Both the position numbers and the translations under genes were made by a program. This document shows positions 37,691-44,420 of a stretch of DNA of 64,000 nt, in pieces. Within the stretch, counting starts at the first letter, position 1. Every line of letters begins with the position of its first letter. Source of the DNA: Bacteroidia bacterium (GTDB lineage: Bacteria > Bacteroidota > Bacteroidia > J057); contig JAWPMV010000001.1 of NCBI GenBank assembly GCA_033391075.1, forward strand, positions 3,038,001 through 3,102,000, written 5' to 3'. Below the pieces are notes generated by a model. It saw nothing but the letters and a program-made list of their open reading frames with translations, was not told the origin of the DNA and did not search any database.

Positions 37691-39052
37691 CTAGAATGGC
37701 TTATGCTTTCCAGGAACAGGCACATAATAATTGCCTTTTTCATCTGGCATAACCGGAGGATCTGCTTCAAAATGGAATTTTTCAGGCATGAGATTATGAT
37801 CCGAAGCGAGTGCTTCTTTCATATCTACTGCAATACCAGAGTAACTAGCCATTCTACCTAAAATAGAGGTCATGGTACTCATAGCTCCATTGTGGGCATC
37901 CGCATATTTGTATTCACCTTTTGCAATAGCAGCAAAAAGTTCATCATGCTCAACCTGATAAGGGTTGGGATCATTTTTTCCTCTATGTTCCCAGATTTTT
38001 TCTCCTGAAGCATCTTTGAGTAATCCAGGTTTAGGCGCACTTCCTTTGGTTCCCTGGAAAGATTCACTCACGCGGTTCATACAGTTTTTGATATGACGGC
38101 ACTGGCTAAACATACGTGCACCATTCTCATATTCAAATTCTATAAAGTGGTGGTCAAAAATCTGGCCATGGTCAGCTCCATTTCTCACTTCACGACCTCC
38201 CATACCATGGGCACGAACCGGATAGCCATTCATGACCCAATTACCTACATCGAGGTTGTGGATATGCTGCTCGGTGATATGATCCCCACATAACCAATTG
38301 AAATAGTACCAATTTCTCATTTGGTATTCCATCTCGGTGATTTTACGGCCAGCTTTCTTTTCAAGCATAGCACGATCTCTCACCCAAACACCAGCACTGT
38401 TCCAATATACATGGGCAGTCATGATATCGCCTATGGCTCCATCATGGATTCTATTTACCCACTCTCTATATACCGTTTGGTAGTGCCTTTGCAGACCTAC
38501 GACAACATTGAGTTTCTTCTTTTTGGCTTCCTCAGCAGCTGCCAGGACTTTTCTGACTCCGGTAGCATCCGTTGCCAAAGGTTTTTCCATGAAAACATGT
38601 TTGCCCGCTTTCACTGCAGCTTCAAAATGATAGGGACGGAATCCTGGAGGAGTAGCAATGACTACTACATCTACCATGTCGATCACTTTTTGATAGGCAT
38701 CAAAGCCCACAAATTTAGAATCATCACTTACTTTTACTCTGTCTTTGACACTGGCAGAATTTCCGGTCCAGTCCTTAAACTCTGCCTTTGTAATATTGGC
38801 ATAGCTCTTATCGACCTGGTCCTGAAAGGCATCAGCCATAGCAACCAATTGAACGTTTTGACCGGAACTCAGGGCCTGTACAATGGCTCCGGTTCCACGG
38901 CCTCCACAACCGATGAGTCCGACTTTTATAGCATCATCACCGCCGGCATACGCACCAGCACCTACGGGCATGGCCATCAAGCCGCCCATAGCTAAGGCAG
39001 AACTTTTTACAAAGTCTCTGCGGTTGAAATTTTTTGAGGTATTCTCTTTCAT
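37691..39052 (-). CDS. Gfo/Idh/MocA-family oxidoreductase with Tat signal
   Basis: 453 residues. The Tat signal (NFNRRDFVKSSALAMGGLMAMP) predicts periplasmic export. The NAD(P)-binding motif is VGLIGCGGRGTGA, the catalytic Lys region is KHVFMEKPLA, and WYYFNWLCGDHITEQHIHNLDV is typical of the secreted glycoside-processing subgroup. Such enzymes use tightly bound NAD to oxidise or epimerise sugars, some as NAD-dependent glycosidases. It is first in the minus-strand cluster and faces the AraC gene across a 190-bp intergenic region containing paired repeats. Confidence 0.92.
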   Translation of the reverse strand: MKENTSKNFNRRDFVKSSALAMGGLMAMPVGAGAYAGGDDAIKVGLIGCGGRGTGAIVQALSSGQNVQLVAMADAFQDQVDKSYANITKAEFKDWTGNSASVKDRVKVSDDSKFVGFDAYQKVIDMVDVVVIATPPGFRPYHFEAAVKAGKHVFMEKPLATDATGVRKVLAAAEEAKKKKLNVVVGLQRHYQTVYREWVNRIHDGAIGDIMTAHVYWNSAGVWVRDRAMLEKKAGRKITEMEYQMRNWYYFNWLCGDHITEQHIHNLDVGNWVMNGYPVRAHGMGGREVRNGADHGQIFDHHFIEFEYENGARMFSQCRHIKNCMNRVSESFQGTKGSAPKPGLLKDASGEKIWEHRGKNDPNPYQVEHDELFAAIAKGEYKYADAHNGAMSTMTSILGRMASYSGIAVDMKEALASDHNLMPEKFHFEADPPVMPDEKGNYYVPVPGKHKPF

Positions 39053-39138
39053 AGTAGTAATTTTTTGTTCGGCTTTTTCAAGATAAAAGTGCTTGGCCGT
39101 AAATCAAAGTCTTTTACCAAAAGTCATTGCTCCTCTTT

Positions 39139-39183
39139 GATAAATTGATAAAATACAGCTATGATTTTCATAAATCGATAAAA
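39139..39183. promoter_or_regulatory. Two direct repeats 30 bp apart, candidate regulator-binding sites
   Basis: GATAAATTGATAAAA (39139-39153) and CATAAATCGATAAAA (39169-39183) match at 13 of 15 positions and are spaced exactly 30 bp apart, about three helical turns. They lie between the divergent Gfo/Idh and AraC genes. Tandem half-sites on one face of the helix are typical of AraC-family operators, but binding is inferred. Confidence 0.45.
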
Positions 39184-39243
39184 AGTACTAACTCCATCCT
39201 CCAAATTCTCTTTGAAGAATCGAATTGATTTACTCATAGCTGT

Positions 39244-40359
39244 TTGAATCCCGCCTTACATACAGTACTCGTCCTGGGAGCCTTGCAAGGGCTCTTGATT
39301 TCCTTTTTGATTCATAAGCATGCAAATAAAGGCTTTATATCCTATAGGTTTTTCGCCTTGCTCTTTTTCTCCTTTTCTCTAACGCTTTCTTTGGTTGCCC
39401 TTAAAGAAAGTAGCCTTCCTGAAATCTATCCTGTTATAAAGGTTCTTCCCTTCTACCAACTACTTATTGGCCCCTTCGCCCTTTATTATGGAATTCAATA
39501 CCTCATCGATCCCAGCTATAAGTTTGGGCGATTGGAATATGCAGGCTTACTTCCTTTCGCTATAGAGCTTCTTTTTCAGTTGTGGATTTTATACCTCTAC
39601 CTAACAGATTTAGTCCGATTCAAAGCCGAAAATCTATTTATCAATCAAGTCTTTGATTGGATAGAAGGTCTAAGTGTGCTGGGCTTCATCACTGTAGCCG
39701 CTGTCGGGATGTACAAATTAGGAAAACACCAGGAGCAATTGCTGAGGCGATATGCAAACCTTGAGTCTCGCAGTTTCAACTGGCTAAAAAGAATCCTCCA
39801 GTTCTTCCTGCTTATAGGATGTGCCTGGTTAGTCATCTTCCTCATTTCCCCCAATGACTTGAGCTACTACTATCCCTTATTTTTTCTAGAGACGCTATTG
39901 GTCTATTATATTGCCTATTCTCTTTTTGTAAAAAAGGATTTGCTGGAGTTGAAAGAAGAAGTGGAAAGTGAGAAAGCAGAAGCGAAAAATTCCCCTGAAC
40001 TATCTAAAAATACTGAGACCTATTATCAGGAATTGGTAGAGCTGGTTGAACGTGAAAAATTATACCATGATCAGGACTTAAGCCTTGGATTGCTTGCAAG
40101 AAAAATGGGGTTGAGTTCTGGTTATCTTTCCCAAATCATCAATGAACACGCACAAAAAAACTTCTTCGATTTTATCAACGCTTTTCGGGTGGAAGAAGTA
40201 AAACGAAACCTGGACGATCCTGCTTTTGATCATTTCAGCATATTAGGCCTTGCCTACGAAGCCGGCTTCAAATCAAAATCCACTTTTAATTCGGTTTTCA
40301 AGAAAATGACCGGGCAAACCCCTTCTCAATACAAAAAGAGCCTGAAAAAGGTAGCCTGA
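39244..40359 (+). CDS. AraC-family regulator with membrane-embedded N-terminus (TTG start)
   Basis: 371 residues. The start codon is TTG at 39244; an in-frame stop lies at 39226-39228, and no ATG occurs before the first helix, so TTG is the likely start. The first about 240 residues form six to seven membrane helices (LVLGALQGLLISFLI onward). The C-terminal AraC HTH (about 270-371) has LGLLARKMGLSSGYLSQIINEH and FSILGLAYEAGFKSKSTFNSVFKKMTGQTPSQYKKS. Such proteins sense signals at the inner membrane. It probably controls the divergent sugar cluster. Confidence 0.88.
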   Translation: MNPALHTVLVLGALQGLLISFLIHKHANKGFISYRFFALLFFSFSLTLSLVALKESSLPEIYPVIKVLPFYQLLIGPFALYYGIQYLIDPSYKFGRLEYAGLLPFAIELLFQLWILYLYLTDLVRFKAENLFINQVFDWIEGLSVLGFITVAAVGMYKLGKHQEQLLRRYANLESRSFNWLKRILQFFLLIGCAWLVIFLISPNDLSYYYPLFFLETLLVYYIAYSLFVKKDLLELKEEVESEKAEAKNSPELSKNTETYYQELVELVEREKLYHDQDLSLGLLARKMGLSSGYLSQIINEHAQKNFFDFINAFRVEEVKRNLDDPAFDHFSILGLAYEAGFKSKSTFNSVFKKMTGQTPSQYKKSLKKVA

Positions 40360-40391
40360 TTCCCATTTCAAGTATTTCAAAAAAGGTACGC

Positions 40392-40411
40392 CTGCTTTAA
40401 AATTAAAGCAG
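40392..40411 (+). terminator. A/T-rich hairpin, weak terminator candidate after the AraC gene
   Basis: CTGCTTTAA pairs with TTAAAGCAG across a 2-nt loop, 30 bp after the AraC stop. The tail (AAAGACGATTCTTG) has no clear T-run, so termination would be inefficient. Confidence 0.35.
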
Positions 40412-40484
40412 AAAGACGATTCTTGTGCTTGTTTCGCGCTTTTTGAGGCCATAATCAACAGGATTTAAAAAAAATTGAATTCCC

Positions 40485-40566
40485 ATTGTCACTTTCGAAT
40501 TCGCTTTACGCGTAAAGATCTGAACTCAATTGGGAAAATCCATTTCAACAATTAACGCGCAAGACA
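40485..40566 (+). promoter_or_regulatory. Conserved leader element of cytolysin-like gene 1
   Basis: ATTGTCACTTT begins at 40485 and GCTTTACGCG at 40503, within an 82-nt leader almost identical to the one before gene 2. CTTTACGCGTAAAG (40504-40517) is a perfect palindrome. The leader ends ACGCGCAAGACA right before the ATG. The bipartite spacing (18-19 nt) is kept in all three genes, so this is probably a promoter plus operator or a regulatory leader. Confidence 0.65.
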
Positions 40567-42330
40567 ATGAATCTTTTCAAGAACGCCTTTTATCTATTTA
40601 TCATCGCTCTATTTTCCATTGCCTGTGGGGCATGTGAAGGAGGAGAACCCGGTCCTGGTGGTCCTCAAAGTTTTGAAACCGTAGTTGCTTCGGGAGGAAA
40701 CTTTGAAGCTTTTACTACTTCATCTGATAGTACCACCCTCGATTCTTCTGTGGTCATGCAGGGAAATGAAGAATGGATTTGTGTAAGCAAGGAATACGAC
40801 TTCGTTCAGGCAGGAGAACAATATTTCAACTTCAATCCAAGTTCGGAGATTATATGGCCCGGGAATATACTTCAGGGAAACTCCATTACCGAAAGCAATC
40901 CCAATCCCATCGTGGTTGACAGAGGAGCGGGCTGTGTAACCATCGATCTTGTCAACGGTTCCCAAGGCACCCAACAATGCATGGACGTTGTGAGTCAGGG
41001 CAACATCATCGCGGCACTCAACAGCATCATCGATCAAAATAATGGAATCGTTCCCGCTCAGTTCACCTACACCTTCGAAGAAGTTCAATCTCAACAACAG
41101 ATGGCTTTCAAAATGGGTGTTAACTATAATTCCCTTTCCACCGATGTAAAAGGGAAATTGAGCATCAGCAGCAACCAGAATATGCATAGTTACCTGGTTA
41201 CCCTGACCCAGAACTTCTATACCATGATTTTTGAGAAACCTACTTCTTATGCAAAGTTTTTTGATGAGAATGTAACACCTGCTGACTTACAAGCCTATAT
41301 CGGTCCTGGCAATCCTGCTACCTATATTTCATCAGTTACTTATGGAAGAAAATTCTTCCTCCTGGTAGAGTCTACTTCTTCCAGAACTGATATAAAGGCT
41401 TCGATCAGAGCAACCTATGACGCTGGGGTAAGCGGCGGGAGCCTGGATGCAGGAGCTCGCTACGTAAAAGATCTTGAAAGCAGCAACATCAAAGTATTTG
41501 CTTTAGGTGGTGATCAGGGATTGGCCTTGGCTACTTTCAATGGAGACATGCAGGCAGTAGGAGATTTCCTTACCCAGGGAGGAGATTACAGAACGGGAGT
41601 ACCGCTTTCTTATGTAATAAGAAGCATGGAAACCCATCAGGACGTAGCGATCAAAGTAGCTACCAAGTATGAAACTGTTGTATGTGAACCGAAAATCTTC
41701 GATGACAACCCTCCTCCTTTTACCGCTTTCTGGGGAGACGTAATGGACTCTGTTGGAGCAGCAACAACCACCGAATGGGGAACCGTAATCCTTTTCAATA
41801 AGGCAGGTACAGAGTACTACGAAATGGACTTAACCTCTTTAACTTCTAGTGGTCCTTTTACCCTCGATGATCCCAATGCACCGCTCAAAGATCATCCTTT
41901 CGATGCAATAGGAGCAGCACAACTTCTTTCAAATGGCAGGCTATATTTCCATGATATTAACGGAATATTCTTTACCCACATAAACCCTGATCGAACCTAT
42001 GGAAATACCTTTCCATTAAGCCAATGGGGAAACAATAATCATCCCTGGGATTTGCAAGGCATAGAAGCAGCCTGTGAAGATGTAGGAGATTGGAATATGC
42101 ATTTCAAAAAGGATGGGACGAAATATATCTATTACCATACCCGGACAGGTGAAATTAAACCAGAACGCAACCTGAACGAATTTGGTATTGATGGTATCCC
42201 ACATGATGCTGTAGGGGCCGCATTGAAACTCGAACTTGCCAACCGATACTGGATTTTCTTTGACAAAACAGGAACAGCTTACAGTATTTATAAAGGCGGT
42301 GAAGGTACCATAGGATTATATCGATTGTAA
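40567..42330 (+). CDS. Cholesterol-dependent cytolysin-like lipoprotein with C-terminal propeller (paralogue 1)
   Basis: 587 residues. The lipobox is FSIAC (Cys20), followed by a Gly/Glu-rich linker (CEGGEPGPGGP), suggesting a surface lipoprotein. Residues about 95-370 match the thiol-activated cytolysin core, in order: IIWPGNILQGN (like YPGALQLAD), NNGIVPAQFTYTFEEVQS, NFYTMIFEKPTSYAKFFDENVTPADLQ, YISSVTYGRKFFLLVESTSS, FALGGDQGLALATF with the Gly-Gly kink of CDC/MACPF folds, and GVPLSYVIRSMETHQDVAI. The undecapeptide and domain 4 are absent. Residues about 385-587 form four repeats with D-x-[VI]-G-A-A and a following x-F-x-K-x-G-T-x-Y strand, like a hemopexin propeller. Pore formation is inferred from family. 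Confidence 0.85.
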   Translation: MNLFKNAFYLFIIALFSIACGACEGGEPGPGGPQSFETVVASGGNFEAFTTSSDSTTLDSSVVMQGNEEWICVSKEYDFVQAGEQYFNFNPSSEIIWPGNILQGNSITESNPNPIVVDRGAGCVTIDLVNGSQGTQQCMDVVSQGNIIAALNSIIDQNNGIVPAQFTYTFEEVQSQQQMAFKMGVNYNSLSTDVKGKLSISSNQNMHSYLVTLTQNFYTMIFEKPTSYAKFFDENVTPADLQAYIGPGNPATYISSVTYGRKFFLLVESTSSRTDIKASIRATYDAGVSGGSLDAGARYVKDLESSNIKVFALGGDQGLALATFNGDMQAVGDFLTQGGDYRTGVPLSYVIRSMETHQDVAIKVATKYETVVCEPKIFDDNPPPFTAFWGDVMDSVGAATTTEWGTVILFNKAGTEYYEMDLTSLTSSGPFTLDDPNAPLKDHPFDAIGAAQLLSNGRLYFHDINGIFFTHINPDRTYGNTFPLSQWGNNNHPWDLQGIEAACEDVGDWNMHFKKDGTKYIYYHTRTGEIKPERNLNEFGIDGIPHDAVGAALKLELANRYWIFFDKTGTAYSIYKGGEGTIGLYRL

Positions 42331-42346
42331 ACCCTGATCATTTTAT

Positions 42347-42380
42347 GGAATGAGGCAAAACCCGCCTCATTCCTATTTCA
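42347..42380 (+). terminator. Terminator after cytolysin-like gene 1
   Basis: GGAATGAGGC pairs perfectly with GCCTCATTCC across a 7-nt loop, 16 bp after the stop codon. The T-run is short (TATTTC), so strength is uncertain. Confidence 0.6.
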
Positions 42381-42398
42381 AAAAAAATATCAATTCGG

Positions 42399-42480
42399 AT
42401 TGTCACTTTTCGATACGCTTTACGCGTAAAGATCTGAACTCAATTGGGAAATCCAATTTCAACAATTAACGCGCAAGACA
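42399..42480 (+). promoter_or_regulatory. Conserved leader element of cytolysin-like gene 2
   Basis: ATTGTCACTTT at 42399, GCTTTACGCG at 42417 and the same CTTTACGCGTAAAG palindrome at 42418-42431. The remaining leader to the ATG differs from that of gene 1 at only a few bases. This conservation in non-coding DNA exceeds that of the downstream propeller-coding region. Confidence 0.65.
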
Positions 42481-44247
42481 ATGACTATTTTAAAGAACGC
42501 CTTTTATCTATCTATCATAGCCCTTATAAGCATTGCTTGTGGAGCATGTGAAGGTGGCGAACCTGGACCCGGAGGTCCACAAAGTTTTGAAACTGTAGTT
42601 GCTTCTGGAGGAAGCTTTGAGCCATTCACAACCTCATCAGATAGCAGTACCCTCGACTCTTCCGTAGTCATGCAGGGAAATGAAGAGTGGATTTGCGTAA
42701 CCAAAGAATATGATTTCGTACAGGCAGGAGAGCAGTACTTCAATTTCAATCCCAGTTCGGAGATCATTTGGCCCGGAAATTTACTGCAGGGAAACTCTAT
42801 CACCGAGAGCAATCCAAATCCCATCGTAGTTGACAGAGGGGCAGGTTGCGTAACGATTGACCTGGTCAATGGCTCCAAAGGTACCCAGCAGTGTATGGAT
42901 ATCGTGAGTCAGGGAAATATCATCCAGGCACTCAATAGCATCATTGATCAGAATAATGGTATTCTACCCGCGCAGTTCACCTATACCTTTGAAGAGGTTC
43001 AGTCTCAGGAGCAGATGGCATTCAAAATGGGGGTAAACTACAATACACTTTCCACAGATGTAAAAGGAAAACTCAGCATCAGCAGCAATCAAAATATGCA
43101 TAGTTACCTGGTGACGCTGACCCAGAATTTTTACACCATGATTTTTGAGAAACCTACCTCTTACTCAAAATTTTTCGGTGAGAATGTTAGTCCATCAGAT
43201 CTTGCACCCTATATCGGCGAAGGTAATCCCGGCACCTATATTTCTTCTGTTACCTATGGAAGGAAGTTCTTTCTTATGGTAGAATCTACTTCTTCTCGTT
43301 TGGACATAAAAGCTTCCATCAAAGCCACCTATGATGCAGGTGTAACAGGCGGAAGTCTTTCAGCCGGAGCTAAATATGTAAAGGATTTGGAAAGTAGTAA
43401 CATCAAAGTATTTGCTTTGGGTGGAGACCAGGGATTGGCTTTGGCAACCTTCAACGGAGATATGCAAGCCGTAGGTGATTTCCTTACCCAAGGAGGAGAT
43501 TATAGAACCGGGGTTCCGCTTTCCTATGTTGTCAGAAGCCTGGAAACCCATCAGGATGTAGCTATAAAAGTAGCCACACAATATGAAACAGTCGTTTGTG
43601 AGCCTAAAATCTTTGATGACAATCCACCTCCTTTCACAGCATTCTGGGGAGATGCAATAGACTCTGTAGGTGCCGCCAGCATGACCAATTGGGGTACCGT
43701 AGTCCTCTTCAATATGGCAGGAACGGCATACTATGAAATGGACATTGACAATTTGAGCTATTCCGGTCCCTTTAGCATAAAAGATCCGAATGCCCCCTTG
43801 AAGGTTATCCCCATGGATGATGTTGGGGCCGCTCAATTATTCTCTAATGGAAATCTTTACTTCCATGATAAGTCCGGTGTATTTTATTCACGATTGAGAA
43901 CTGATGGGACACATGGTGCCGTTACTCCTCTTAGGCTATGGGGAAGAGATGACCATCCCTGGGAATTTACCGGAGTCGGTGCTGCCTGTGAAGATGTAAC
44001 GGATCGTGTCCTTCATTTTAACAAAACCGGTGATCAGTTTACTTTTTATAACTATCTCCAACCTTTTGAAAGAATCTATGGTCTATGGGAGTTTGGCATA
44101 GATAATTCCCTTCCCCTTGAGACAGTTGGAGCTGCGGTAAGACTTCAATTCTCAGACAGGTATTATATTTTATTTGACGAAACAGGTACGAACTATGCGA
44201 TTTACCAAAGCGGCGGCCCCGCAGTAATTGGCTATTACCAACTCTAA
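42481..44247 (+). CDS. Cholesterol-dependent cytolysin-like lipoprotein with C-terminal propeller (paralogue 2)
   Basis: 588 residues, closely similar to paralogue 1 over the whole length and nearly identical by eye in the cytolysin core (residues about 30-375): same signal and lipobox (ISIACGACEGGEPGP), YISSVTYGRKFFLMVESTSS, and FALGGDQGLALATF. Both paralogues share Cys pairs in GAGCVTIDL and TQQCMD. The C-terminal propeller keeps the VGAA repeats (DSVGAA, DDVGAA, TVGAA) but differs much more from paralogue 1 than the core does. Tandem duplication is the likely origin. It has its own leader and terminator, so it can be expressed independently. Confidence 0.85.
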   Translation: MTILKNAFYLSIIALISIACGACEGGEPGPGGPQSFETVVASGGSFEPFTTSSDSSTLDSSVVMQGNEEWICVTKEYDFVQAGEQYFNFNPSSEIIWPGNLLQGNSITESNPNPIVVDRGAGCVTIDLVNGSKGTQQCMDIVSQGNIIQALNSIIDQNNGILPAQFTYTFEEVQSQEQMAFKMGVNYNTLSTDVKGKLSISSNQNMHSYLVTLTQNFYTMIFEKPTSYSKFFGENVSPSDLAPYIGEGNPGTYISSVTYGRKFFLMVESTSSRLDIKASIKATYDAGVTGGSLSAGAKYVKDLESSNIKVFALGGDQGLALATFNGDMQAVGDFLTQGGDYRTGVPLSYVVRSLETHQDVAIKVATQYETVVCEPKIFDDNPPPFTAFWGDAIDSVGAASMTNWGTVVLFNMAGTAYYEMDIDNLSYSGPFSIKDPNAPLKVIPMDDVGAAQLFSNGNLYFHDKSGVFYSRLRTDGTHGAVTPLRLWGRDDHPWEFTGVGAACEDVTDRVLHFNKTGDQFTFYNYLQPFERIYGLWEFGIDNSLPLETVGAAVRLQFSDRYYILFDETGTNYAIYQSGGPAVIGYYQL

Positions 44248-44313
44248 AAAATTTTCCCTGAACCGTTCTTTTGGAAAAAGTTTCTGAAGGACCTCAAACT
44301 CAGGAGCTTTTGC

Positions 44314-44352
44314 GCGTGTCTGCTCCATGGGGGCAGGCACGCACTTTTTTTC
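44314..44352 (+). terminator. Terminator after cytolysin-like gene 2
   Basis: GCGTGTCTGC pairs with GCAGGCACGC (one G-U), followed by ACTTTTTTT. It lies between genes 2 and 3, so gene 3 needs its own promoter. Confidence 0.85.
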
Positions 44353-44359
44353 AAATCGC

Positions 44360-44420
44360 ATTGTCACTTTCCCCCATGCTTTACGCCTATAGGATTGAAA
44401 TTTATTTAACGTGCAAAACA
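44360..44420 (+). promoter_or_regulatory. Diverged leader element of cytolysin-like gene 3
   Basis: ATTGTCACTTT at 44360 and GCTTTACGC at 44379 keep the sequence and spacing (19 nt) of the two upstream leaders, and the leader again ends ACGTGCAAAACA before the ATG. The palindrome is broken (TTTACGCCTATAGG). Confidence 0.55.

Noticed and set aside
38321..38995. A 224-codon plus-strand frame antisense to the Gfo/Idh/MocA gene
   Set aside because: Its residues show no signal, domain or hydrophobic pattern; the opposite strand codes for a clear conserved enzyme.
40567..44247. Possibility that cytolysin-like genes 1 and 2 are an assembly duplication
   Set aside because: They differ at many third codon positions, in the propeller and in the terminators between them, as expected for old paralogues.
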